A stretch of DNA of 7,963 nt from Nitrospirota bacterium. Its GTDB lineage: Bacteria; Nitrospirota; Thermodesulfovibrionia; Thermodesulfovibrionales; Magnetobacteriaceae. A program made the position numbers and the translations under genes. Position 1 is the stretch's first letter, and the number at the start of each line of letters is the position of its first letter. The DNA is taken from contig JADFXO010000174.1 of assembly GCA_015233485.1 (NCBI GenBank), forward strand, positions 1-7,963. Reading direction: 5' to 3'. Below, one piece after another: positions 1 through 5,631 of the stretch. The notes beneath the pieces were generated by a model. The model was not told the DNA's origin, searched no databases, and saw only the letters and a list, made by a program, of their open reading frames with translations.

Positions 1-87
1 CGCTCTTCATTGGCAAGCGGATTTGCCGGGGCAATTGCGCAGTTGACTTTTTACCGCATTATGGCTCATACTAATGAATATACCTGA
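1..87 (+). CDS. Possible C-terminal end of an upstream gene (partial)
   Basis: Frame 1 is open from the window edge to a TGA at 85-87, giving 28 codons that end in ...TFYRIMAHTNEYT. The tail has a mildly hydrophobic stretch (GFAGAIAQLTFYRI) that could close a membrane protein. It ends 16 bp before smpB on the same strand, the spacing expected of co-directional neighbours. A stretch this short can be open by chance, and the other two plus frames close at 44 and 72. The family is not recognisable. Confidence 0.3.
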   Translation, partial: RSSLASGFAGAIAQLTFYRIMAHTNEYT

Positions 88-89
88 TA

Positions 90-98
90 TGCTATAAT
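90..98 (+). promoter_or_regulatory. Extended -10 promoter element just before smpB
   Basis: TGCTATAAT is a perfect extended -10 (TG-N-TATAAT). No good -35 hexamer sits 16-18 bp upstream, as is common for extended -10 promoters. A start about 7 bp past the hexamer falls at roughly 104-106, on the smpB ATG itself. A separate TTGACT at 43-48, followed 18 bp later by CATACT, could be a second weaker promoter that would give a normal leader. Confidence 0.5.
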
Positions 99-103
99 GA
101 TAT

Positions 104-535
104 ATGAAGATATTGGCGCAGAACAAGAAGGCGTACCATGACTATTTTATAGAAGAGACAGTAGAAGGGGGCCTGAGCCTGAAAGGTACGGAGGTAAAGG
201 CAATAAAAGAGGGCAGGGCCAACTTAAAAGACAGCTACGTGGTAATAAAAGATGAGGAGGCGTTTTTAATAAATTGCCATATCAGTCCATACAGCCATGG
301 CAATATAATGAATCACGACCCATCAAGGACAAGGAAGCTGTTGTTGCACAAGAAGGAGATCAGGAAGTACTGGGGCAAGGCGCGGCAGCTTGGCTATACG
401 ATGATAGCGCTGAAGCTATATTTAAAGGGTGCGCATATAAAGGTTGAAATAGGATTATCAAAGGGCAAGAAGCAGCACGATAAACGGGAGAGTATAAAGG
501 AGCGAGAGATGGAAAGAGAGATGAGAAGGCAGTAA
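104..535 (+). CDS. smpB: SsrA-binding protein SmpB
   Basis: SmpB binds the tRNA-like domain of tmRNA and carries alanyl-tmRNA to the A site of stalled ribosomes in the cytoplasm. The 143-residue product starts MKILAQNKKAYHDYFIEET and shows the family blocks in order: the N-terminal KKAYHDYFIEE, the core GLSLKGTEVKAIKEGRANLKDSYV (about 23-46), HISPYSHGN (about 59-67), RTRKLLLHKKEI (about 75-86) and the basic helical tail from GLSKGKKQHDKRE to RQ that enters the mRNA channel. It is slightly shorter than the roughly 150-160 residues common in the family. The start at 104 fits homologue alignment, yet no Shine-Dalgarno sequence precedes it and an extended -10 lies 5 bp upstream, so the message may be leaderless. 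The gene for its RNA partner, ssrA, follows after 5 bp, and the two are probably co-expressed. Confidence 0.96.
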   Translation: MKILAQNKKAYHDYFIEETVEGGLSLKGTEVKAIKEGRANLKDSYVVIKDEEAFLINCHISPYSHGNIMNHDPSRTRKLLLHKKEIRKYWGKARQLGYTMIALKLYLKGAHIKVEIGLSKGKKQHDKRESIKEREMEREMRRQ

Positions 536-540
536 CACAT

Positions 541-886
541 GGGGGCGAATGGATTCGACGGGGGTTATGAGACTCAGGTCGCATGTCGTGGCTCCGCAAC
601 CACGTAAAAATGCGGGAAACAATTTAAACGCCAATAACGAATTAGCACTCGCCGCTTAAATAAAGCGCGACGTCCTGTCCGAGAAACCTGCTATCGGATA
701 AGGGCGTAATAAAGCAGGCTGGCACTGAGCGAATGCCCCGGCATTCAGTGTAAGATTCAGGGGATTGGGTGACGGATGGCCTGCTGGCTGGCGGCCTGAA
801 CCTGAAACACAAGTAGGCCGGCTAAACATGTAGTGATTTGAGGGTAGTGCTTTCGGACGCGGGTTCGACTCCCGCCGCCTCCACCA
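541..886 (+). ncRNA. ssrA: Transfer-messenger RNA (tmRNA, one-piece)
   Basis: The 5' end GGGGGCGAATGGATTCGACG carries the tmRNA hallmark GGATTCGAC. The acceptor stem closes 541-547 (GGGGGCG) with 876-882 (CGCCTCC), with a G-U pair at the third position, the alanyl-tRNA synthetase identity element. ACCA is encoded at 883-886. The T arm is at 859-875 (GCGGG, loop TTCGACT, CCCGC). The internal tag frame runs from a GCG resume codon at 612 to TAA at 657-659. The mature length is about 346 nt. The RNA rescues stalled ribosomes with SmpB, whose gene ends 5 bp upstream, and the close spacing suggests processing from a joint transcript. The single-piece arrangement excludes the permuted alphaproteobacterial and cyanobacterial type. 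Confidence 0.97.
612..659 (+). other. tmRNA-encoded proteolysis tag reading frame
   Basis: Reading from GCG at 612 gives AGNNLNANNELALAA followed by TAA at 657-659. The ending (E)LALAA has the Leu-Ala-Ala terminus recognised by ClpXP-type proteases. The resume codon is inferred from the alanine-first rule and from the frame fixed by the LALAA stop. A start one codon away cannot be excluded from sequence alone. Confidence 0.85.
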
Positions 887-893
887 AAATTCA

Positions 894-927
894 GCAATCC
901 GGCCAAGTCGGCAATCCGGCCAGGTCG
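894..927. repeat. 17-bp tandem direct repeat, two copies
   Basis: GCAATCCGGCCAAGTCG (894-910) is followed directly by GCAATCCGGCCAGGTCG (911-927), with one mismatch. The pair begins 7 bp after the tmRNA CCA. The second copy can fold with the bases after it (CGGCC 917-921 with GGCCG 927-931). No function is evident; it may belong to the tmRNA 3' trailer. Confidence 0.7.
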
Positions 928-934
928 GCCGATT

Positions 935-953
935 AATCAAGTTCCTCTTGATT
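935..953 (+). terminator. Hairpin downstream of ssrA, possible terminator or trailer structure
   Basis: AATCAAG (935-941) and CTTGATT (947-953) form a perfect 7-bp stem with a 5-nt loop. The stem is A/T-rich and only a delayed T run (972-977) follows, so it is a poor classical intrinsic terminator. It may instead mark the processed 3' trailer of tmRNA. It is the clearest hairpin between ssrA and the next promoter. Confidence 0.35.
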
Positions 954-1012
954 TCCAAGTCTGGTTACACCTTTTTTGCGGCCTTGGCACACCGGTATTT
1001 TCTTATCTGCTA

Positions 1013-1033
1013 CCCCATCCACCCTACCCACCC
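1013..1033 (-). other. G-quadruplex-type motif on the minus strand
   Basis: The plus strand carries four C runs: 1013-1016 (four), 1022-1024, 1027-1029 and 1031-1033. Read on the minus strand these are G3, G3, G3 and G4 with loops of 1, 2 and 5 bases, which satisfies the usual intramolecular quadruplex pattern. It lies about 57 bp upstream of the -35 element of the cytochrome operon promoter. Confidence 0.5.
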
Positions 1034-1089
1034 TATAATGAAGCCGGCCACACGGGCAATAATTTTTTTTATTTGGCCTAATAAAGTCA

Positions 1090-1118
1090 TTGACATCGCA
1101 TAGGGCAAGTATTATAAT
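1090..1118 (+). promoter_or_regulatory. Consensus sigma-70 promoter of the cytochrome/Fe-S/NrfD operon
   Basis: TTGACA (1090-1095) and TATAAT (1113-1118) both match consensus at all six bases, with a 17-bp spacer. Transcription should start near 1125, giving a leader of about 55 nt to the ATG at 1181. A T run at 1063-1070 lies where an UP element would sit. A short inverted repeat, TTACA (1130-1134) with TGTAA (1142-1146), lies just inside the expected transcript and could be an operator or a coincidence. Confidence 0.85.
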
Positions 1119-1180
1119 AGCGTGCAGTTTTACATTATGAGTGTAATTTTATAAAAAAAGGTGCGATGAGGTGCTATGAA

Positions 1181-1705
1181 ATGAGCCATGCATGGAGACC
1201 GGTGTTCGTAGTATTAGCTGTAGTAGTAACGATGTTAGTCGTACGAGTGATATTTGTTCCATCCGACTTTGCCGCAAAAAACGGGGATTATAAGTACCAG
1301 TGGCATCGTTTAGCCAGTGAGCAGTTTTGGAAAGATTTTTCTGTTAAACACAAAGGGAGGGAGTTTTGCCAGCAATGCCATTCTGAACTTGTCGATAAGA
1401 TAAAGGATTCGGGGCATCAGAATGTGCAGTGTGAAAACTGCCACGCCATGTCTGATCCGGCAAAGAAGAGCCATCCTATTAATCTGAAAGAGGATTTTGG
1501 CTACCTGCTGGATATAGGCGTAGACCGCTCGCGCGAGCTATGTAAGCGGTGCCATGCCGAACTTTCCTACAGGCCTCCAACTTATACCACAACCAAAGGA
1601 ACGGTTAAATTCAAGATGATTGACCCGACAAAACACAACCCAGGCGTAGAGTGTGTTATGTGCCATGATGTGCATACGGCCGGTTTTAAGACCACGGGTA
1701 AATAA
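1181..1705 (+). CDS. Membrane-anchored tetraheme cytochrome c
   Basis: This is a 174-residue c-type cytochrome with one N-terminal membrane helix (about residues 7-26, PVFVVLAVVVTMLVVRVIFV) that would anchor a periplasmic domain. Four heme-binding motifs are visible: CQQCH (63-67), CENCH (84-88), CKRCH (121-125) and CVMCH (158-162). His57, His79, His98, His152 and His165 are candidate distal ligands. The ATG at 1181 is preferred because GAGGTG at 1168-1173 lies 7 bp upstream. An in-frame ATG at 1166 would add five residues but has its purine-rich site only 2 bp away. The gene is first in a three-gene operon with an Fe-S protein and an NrfD-type subunit. In Geobacter a tetraheme cytochrome of this sort (CbcS) is the electron outlet of the Cbc4 complex. 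That role is inferred from composition; a NapC/NrfH-like donor is the alternative. Confidence 0.88.
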   Translation: MSHAWRPVFVVLAVVVTMLVVRVIFVPSDFAAKNGDYKYQWHRLASEQFWKDFSVKHKGREFCQQCHSELVDKIKDSGHQNVQCENCHAMSDPAKKSHPINLKEDFGYLLDIGVDRSRELCKRCHAELSYRPPTYTTTKGTVKFKMIDPTKHNPGVECVMCHDVHTAGFKTTGK

Positions 1706-1716
1706 GGAGATATGCA

Positions 1717-2493
1717 ATGAATCTATCGCGAAGGAAACTTTTAAAGATGGGTCTTTTGGCCGTTTGCGGCACAGTTATCCCGTTGAGCGCTCTGGAGATA
1801 TTCAAGCCGGAGGCGGCGGCCTCGTTGATACATCCGTACAGCGAGAAAAAGCGTTGGGCGTTTGTCGTCGATACGACTAAATGCGTGGGCTGCGGAATGT
1901 GTGTAAAGGCTTGCAAGCTGGAAAATGAGGTACCTTTCGATACCGATGTCCAGAGGACATGGGTTGAGAGATACGTACAGCTTAAAAACGGCGAGGTTAT
2001 AATCGACTCGCCACACGGGGCAAGATACGGTTTTACAAAAAATGACCCTCAGGGCCATGACGTTGATGAGGCCGAGGTGGCAAAGGGGCTTTTTGTTCCA
2101 AAACTCTGCAATCATTGTGAAAAACCCTCGTGTGTGCAGGTATGCCCCGTGGGGGCTACGTATAAGACCGACGACGGCGTTGTACTGGTTGACAGGAAGT
2201 GGTGCATAGGGTGCGGGTACTGTATCACCAATTGTCCGTATTTTGCGCGCTTTTTCCACCCGATTACGAACACGGCGGACAAATGTACCTTTTGTTACCA
2301 CAGAATAACAAAGGGGCTGAATACGGCCTGTTCGGACGCGTGTGCCTTTGGAGTGAGAAAGATCGGCCTGATCAACGATCCGTCAAGCGAGGTGTTTAAG
2401 ATTATCAACACGGAGAGGGTCATGGTGTTAAAACCGGAGTATGGCAATGAACCTCATGTGTTTTACATTGGTTTGGACGATATAGTTCGTTGA
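1717..2493 (+). CDS. Tat-exported ferredoxin-type protein with four [4Fe-4S] clusters (NrfC/PsrB/TtrB family)
   Basis: The 258-residue product begins MNLSRRKLLKMG, a twin-arginine signal (RR at 5-6) followed by a hydrophobic stretch, so it should fold with its clusters and reach the periplasmic face. Sixteen cysteines form four groups: CVGCGMCVKAC (56-66), CNHCEKPSCVQVCP (131-144), CIGCGYCITNCP (163-174) and C190/C193/C205/C209. This is the full ligand set of NrfC/PsrB-like electron-transfer subunits. The Shine-Dalgarno AAGGAG (1704-1709) overlaps the stop of the cytochrome gene, so translation is closely linked. Its likely job is to pass electrons between the membrane subunit encoded next and the tetraheme cytochrome, as CbcT does in Geobacter Cbc4. 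DsrO or TtrB-like roles are less likely because their catalytic or DsrMK partners are not here. Confidence 0.9.
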   Translation: MNLSRRKLLKMGLLAVCGTVIPLSALEIFKPEAAASLIHPYSEKKRWAFVVDTTKCVGCGMCVKACKLENEVPFDTDVQRTWVERYVQLKNGEVIIDSPHGARYGFTKNDPQGHDVDEAEVAKGLFVPKLCNHCEKPSCVQVCPVGATYKTDDGVVLVDRKWCIGCGYCITNCPYFARFFHPITNTADKCTFCYHRITKGLNTACSDACAFGVRKIGLINDPSSEVFKIINTERVMVLKPEYGNEPHVFYIGLDDIVR

Positions 2494-2540
2494 CGGCAAA
2501 TGGAATTCAAAATAATTTATAAAACTTGCGAGGTGGAATA

Positions 2541-3779
2541 ATGGAAGCAGCAGAACTGGCCCATGGGGCGTTGTGGACTATAAGGGAAGGGTTTACGTAT
2601 CCAAATGAGTATATCTACTGGACAATACACATTGTGGTGTATCCGTATATAACGGGTCTTGTGGCGGGGGCGTTCGTGCTGTCAAGCATGTATCACGTCT
2701 TTGGGAAAGAGGAGTTAAAACCCGTAGCGAGGTTTTCTTTGGTTTTTTCTTTTGCCTTGCTATTGATGGCCCCTTCACCTTTGATGTTGCACCTGACGCA
2801 GCCTCTTAACTCAGTGGAATTAATGCTGACGCCGCATTTTTACTCCGCAATTGCGGCATTTACAATAGTTTATCTGTCGTATATGGCGGTAGTGCTGGCT
2901 GAGATATGGTTCGTTTTCAGGCCGTTTATAATAGAGCAGGCAAAGGAGAAGAAGGGTCTGCTTGGGCTTATCTATAACGCAATGACACTTGGCAGTTTTG
3001 ACGTAAGCGAGAAAGCGCGCCACACGGATGAAAAGATAATAAAAATCCTGGCGGCGGTTGGTATTCCCGCGGCGGCGCTCCTGCACGGTTACGTGGGTTT
3101 TATATTTGGTTCAGTAAAGACGGTGCCTCTTTGGAAGACACCGCTTATGCCGTTTATATTCCTGATGTCGGCGATTATCTCCGGCGTTGCGGGATGTATT
3201 GTAACCTATATACTGGGCATGGCTCTGAAGAGAAACTTTATATGCGGGGCCTCGATAAGGAGTATGTGCAAGGTGCTTGTGTGGTTTTTGGTAGCGGCGA
3301 TTGTTCTTGAAGGTGTGGATTTAATATTTCATGGCTATACGGCCGAGGAATCCTGGGGCATAATGAGTGAGTTGTTGTTTCAGCGGTTTGCCTTTAAGAT
3401 GATAGTAGTTCAGTGGTTACTGGGTATGATATTGCCTCTTTTCCTGTTGTTGCTTCCAAGACTGACGATGTTCAGGGCATTCACATCGGCGACACTGGTG
3501 TTAATAGGGGTATTTATGATGCGTTGGGACGTAGTTATCGGCGGACAGTCGATGTCGAGGAGTTTTGCCGGCTTTTTAACGTACAAAATGCCAATAATCC
3601 CTAACAGCATTGAGGCATTCAGAGAAGGTCCGTTTCCAATAGGGTTCCTCATGATTATGCCGTTTATACTGCTGTTTATATTTAACAGGGTGCTTCCTGT
3701 GTTTACTGAAGTTTTTAACGAAGACGATTGTGGGTTCACAGAGGGGCTTCTTACTAAAAAGGATCATGCGAAGCACTAA
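2541..3779 (+). CDS. NrfD/PsrC-type integral membrane quinone-interacting subunit
   Basis: This 412-residue protein has about nine hydrophobic segments (near 26-50, 62-84, 100-126, 166-187, 201-227, 242-263, 283-306, 312-327 and 365-385). The family signature is clear around 181-217: LHGYVGFIFGSVKT, then PLWKTPLMPFIFLMSAIISG. Such subunits take quinol or menaquinol electrons in the inner membrane and hand them to an Fe-S partner. The start at 2541 is chosen because GAGGTG (2530-2535) lies 5 bp upstream; a TTG at 2526 would place that site inside the gene. It lies 47 bp after the Fe-S gene on the same strand. With the upstream genes it forms a complete quinone-linked electron conduit resembling CbcU/T/S. 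The last 25 residues are polar and probably cytoplasmic or periplasmic tail. Confidence 0.9.
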   Translation: MEAAELAHGALWTIREGFTYPNEYIYWTIHIVVYPYITGLVAGAFVLSSMYHVFGKEELKPVARFSLVFSFALLLMAPSPLMLHLTQPLNSVELMLTPHFYSAIAAFTIVYLSYMAVVLAEIWFVFRPFIIEQAKEKKGLLGLIYNAMTLGSFDVSEKARHTDEKIIKILAAVGIPAAALLHGYVGFIFGSVKTVPLWKTPLMPFIFLMSAIISGVAGCIVTYILGMALKRNFICGASIRSMCKVLVWFLVAAIVLEGVDLIFHGYTAEESWGIMSELLFQRFAFKMIVVQWLLGMILPLFLLLLPRLTMFRAFTSATLVLIGVFMMRWDVVIGGQSMSRSFAGFLTYKMPIIPNSIEAFREGPFPIGFLMIMPFILLFIFNRVLPVFTEVFNEDDCGFTEGLLTKKDHAKH

Positions 3780-3806
3780 TTGCCATAATCCAGGTGTTAA
3801 TGTTGG

Positions 3807-3824
3807 AAACCTCTGCGAGGGTTT
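3807..3824 (+). terminator. Hairpin after the NrfD-type gene, weak terminator or attenuator
   Basis: AAACCTC (3807-3813) pairs with GAGG (3817-3820) and TTT (3822-3824) around a TGC loop, leaving G3821 bulged. Only a short T run follows and part of it lies in the stem. It could reduce read-through into the short cytochrome ORF at 3909. The rest of 3780-3908 shows nothing else except the ribosome binding site AAAGGAG at 3893-3899. Confidence 0.3.
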
Positions 3825-3908
3825 TGAAAGCGGCCAAGGGGGCGGTTATGGGTCGGTCAGGGGTTTTAAAAGTGTTATTAAGGGCAATAAATAAAGGAGT
3901 GTTGTAAT

Positions 3909-4163
3909 ATGAAACGGAAACTACATGCGGCGGCCATACTGGTGCCGGCTATACCAGCGGCGGCCATATTAGTGGCGGACATATTAGCGGTGTTTATGTA
4001 TTGTGTATTGCCGGCGTTGGCGGCGGACGAGTCTGACCTCCCTAAGCTGACTACGACAAAGCCGCCATTTACAGAGGGGATTTTCCCGTGTACATCGTGC
4101 CACGCGTCTATGCCGCCGAACAAGGAAAAGCGTGTGCATGGACGACAACCACGGCCAGGGTGA
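3909..4163 (+). pseudogene. Exported c-type cytochrome, probably 3'-truncated
   Basis: The 84-codon frame has a good ribosome binding site (AAAGGAG 3893-3899, 9 bp from the ATG), a long signal peptide with likely cleavage after ALA at 36-38, and a mature segment with a single heme motif, CTSCH (61-65), followed by ASMPPNKEKRV. It then changes character to HGRQPRPG and stops 19 residues after the heme. Exported cytochromes with this type of GIFPCTSCH start normally continue past this point and often carry further heme sites. From about 4126 it runs antisense to the hydrophobic end of the convergent gene. I infer a rearrangement or assembly join that removed its 3' part. If real as read, it is a tiny monoheme protein. 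It would belong with the upstream electron-transfer operon as a soluble electron partner. Confidence 0.6.
3927..3974 (+). repeat. Imperfect 18-bp repeat, 30-bp period, within a signal peptide
   Basis: GCGGCGGCCATACTGGTG (3927-3944) recurs as GCGGCGGCCATATTAGTG (3957-3974) with two differences. A shorter degenerate copy follows at 3975-3992. The 30-bp period keeps frame and encodes AAILV twice, ten residues apart, which lengthens the hydrophobic core of the cytochrome signal peptide. Confidence 0.6.
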
Positions 4164-4680
4164 CAGCAGCCCCCGTGGCTGTCATAGACATAAACAACTT
4201 CTCGTTAAGCGTTATAATCTTAGGGAAAAACACACCGTACATTATTAACGACCCTATGGCGTAGGCCATGAACTGGCCCAGGTTTATGCCCTTGCCTCTT
4301 TTTTCAGGGGTCGAATCCAGGGCACGGGCGGTCGTCACCGGACACGATAATTCCTTTTTAAGGATTATCCCGTTTTTTATGAGCCCGTCGAAGACCCCGT
4401 CGCCCACCAGCACGAGGCTCGCCGGCATAAGACCCTTAATCCTGCTTATAAATTCCTCCGGCTCCGTACCCACCACGTATGAACTGAACCTGACCCCCTC
4501 TCTGGCAAGCTGCTCCGCGGCAGAGTCCAACCGCTGCTTATTCAATTGTGACCTCTCTGCAGCCGCCACCGGCATTAAACCTATTATCTCGGTGTCGGCC
4601 GATTTTGACGCCTTTAGTGCATATCGCAGCACGGGGGAATCCATTGCCCATTGATCATCGATTACTATTATCCTCTTCAA
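4108..4680 (-). CDS. USP-like protein with two C-terminal membrane helices, 3' end probably truncated
   Basis: The start is a TTG at 4678-4680, supported by a strong AAGGAGGT 5 bp upstream. Residues 1-120 look like a universal-stress-protein fold: beta strand MKRIIVID, a helix, IIGLMPV, a long helix (44-61), FSSYVVG, and ASLVLVGDGVFDGLIKNGI ending in SCPVTT. The glycine spacing recalls a degenerate USP nucleotide loop. Residues 134-155 and 162-184 are hydrophobic and would form two membrane helices, an unusual addition. The tail PCSAA after VVVVHAHAF reads antisense through the cytochrome fragment, so the native end is probably lost near 4126. It lies 26 bp after the kinase-like gene and is surely in the same operon. 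The role is unknown; USP assignment is by fold pattern, not a firm motif. Confidence 0.65.
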   Translation of the reverse strand: MKRIIVIDDQWAMDSPVLRYALKASKSADTEIIGLMPVAAAERSQLNKQRLDSAAEQLAREGVRFSSYVVGTEPEEFISRIKGLMPASLVLVGDGVFDGLIKNGIILKKELSCPVTTARALDSTPEKRGKGINLGQFMAYAIGSLIMYGVFFPKIITLNEKLFMSMTATGAAVTLAVVVVHAHAFPCSAA

Positions 4681-4706
4681 GCCTTACCTCCTTCAGTTAA
4701 GTAGTA

Positions 4707-5531
4707 TTACCTATATGTCGCCGCGTATTTCTCATAAATATCTTCGGTTGTGGTGATTTCCACATCTTCTACGCCACGCACATCCTCTATCGCCATATCA
4801 ATAGCGTCAACACGCCTGTGCCGCCCTCCTTCACTAACCCTTGTGTGGATAAACACGGTGCCTCTGCTGGCCCGAACCGTTATGTCGTGATCTATATCGA
4901 CAAGGGCGGCCTTCACACGGCCGGCAAGCTCTATGTTCTTTAAGCAGTTAACCGAATAAGTCGATGTCGCATATCTTGCCGAGAGCGCCGCAGATGATAT
5001 TTGCTCAATAATGCCGTCAGTATTGGATATTTTAAGATCGATTACCATGTCGTAAAGAGAGGCGTCACTGCCGTCGATATGATAGAGAAACCTGTTTAAT
5101 TGCTGCCGGTTCTTATCCAGTTTAACCAGCCTTTTCAGGGCTTCTCTTTCAGAGAGCCGCTCGGCCTGGCTCTTAAGTCGCGCCCTGTCACTAACGTCCG
5201 CCTCAATGCGTACCTTTAATACGTGCGGTACCCCCCGTATAAGCGCAGCCCCAGCCGGACCATAATAAACAATATTGTCCCGCAGCAGACTTTTTGCGAG
5301 GGCAGCCTGTAGATAAGCCGCTATTTTTACCCTTTTAACAAACGACATACCCCAGAAGGAAGGGACAGTATCCAAAGCGCCATGAAACTCCGCCTCAGGG
5401 ATATTAAACTCCTCTGACGCTATGGCAATTATCTCCCTGCCCAGGCACTTATAGCCCGTCCGCGCGGCCACGCCCTCGGCTACCGCTTTACCCATGCTGT
5501 ATGCCGCCCTGCCTATAGTTACAACTGACAT
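4707..5531 (-). CDS. Cytidylate-kinase-like protein with C-terminal BON domain
   Basis: The 274-residue protein begins MSVVTIGRAAYSMGKAVAEG, a P-loop-like start resembling the cytidylate-kinase-like family, whose usual form is closer to SRQxGSGG. The serine or threonine after GK is replaced by Ala16, so nucleotide binding may be altered. Further family-like stretches are NIVYYGPAGAALIRGVPHVLKVRI (86-109) and the Arg-rich lid with HIDGSDASLYDMVID (151-165). Residues about 203-262 (VKAALVDIDHDITVRASRGTVFI through VRGVEDVEI) look like a BON domain, which is usually periplasmic or membrane-associated. No signal peptide is visible, so the protein should be cytoplasmic. The start has the purine-rich AGGGGTGGG just upstream. 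It heads a minus-strand operon with the USP-like gene and diverges from a two-component system. True CMP kinase activity is doubtful. Confidence 0.75.
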   Translation of the reverse strand: MSVVTIGRAAYSMGKAVAEGVAARTGYKCLGREIIAIASEEFNIPEAEFHGALDTVPSFWGMSFVKRVKIAAYLQAALAKSLLRDNIVYYGPAGAALIRGVPHVLKVRIEADVSDRARLKSQAERLSEREALKRLVKLDKNRQQLNRFLYHIDGSDASLYDMVIDLKISNTDGIIEQISSAALSARYATSTYSVNCLKNIELAGRVKAALVDIDHDITVRASRGTVFIHTRVSEGGRHRRVDAIDMAIEDVRGVEDVEITTTEDIYEKYAATYR

Positions 5532-5582
5532 ATCCCACCCCTTACATATTTATTCTTGGGAACCACCGTAAGCTATGCCTAT

Positions 5583-5612
5583 ATGATATTGGTAATTACA
5601 ACCTGATATCAA
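5583..5612 (-). promoter_or_regulatory. Candidate promoter and operator of the kinase-like/USP operon
   Basis: On the minus strand, TTGATA (5607-5612) and TATCAT (5583-5588) each match five of six consensus bases with an 18-bp spacer. The predicted start near 5576 gives a leader of about 45 nt. The spacer contains the perfect palindrome GTAATTAC (5592-5599), inside a larger imperfect symmetry: GATATTGGT (5585-5593) faces ACCTGATATC (5601-5610). A protein bound here would cover the promoter. Confidence 0.4.
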
Positions 5613-5631
5613 CACGCAAAAATACATATTA

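Noticed and set aside
541..886. tmRNA 3' end as an active attachment site of an integrated element
   Set aside because: No integrase, no duplicate of the ssrA 3' end and no phage-like genes are present in the window.
656..958. Minus-strand 100-codon frame containing WWRRRESNPRPKALPS
   Set aside because: It is antisense to the 3' half of tmRNA. Peptides of this kind are a well-known false annotation opposite tRNA-like 3' ends.
1741..2301. Minus-strand 186-codon frame
   Set aside because: It lies wholly opposite the four-cluster Fe-S gene, has no domain pattern, and the plus-strand frame has all family motifs.
3878..4123. Minus-strand frame opposite the cytochrome fragment
   Set aside because: Its composition only mirrors the repeated signal-peptide coding sequence; the plus strand has a ribosome binding site, signal peptide and heme motif.
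4161..4184. Inverted repeat TGACAGC/GCTGTCA with a 10-base loop, starting at the cytochrome stop codon
   Set aside because: It lies inside the coding sequence of the minus-strand gene and has no T run on either side, so it is not supported as a terminator.
4268..4654. Plus-strand 128-codon frame
   Set aside because: It is the antisense shadow of the USP-like gene, which has a strong ribosome binding site and a sensible fold pattern.
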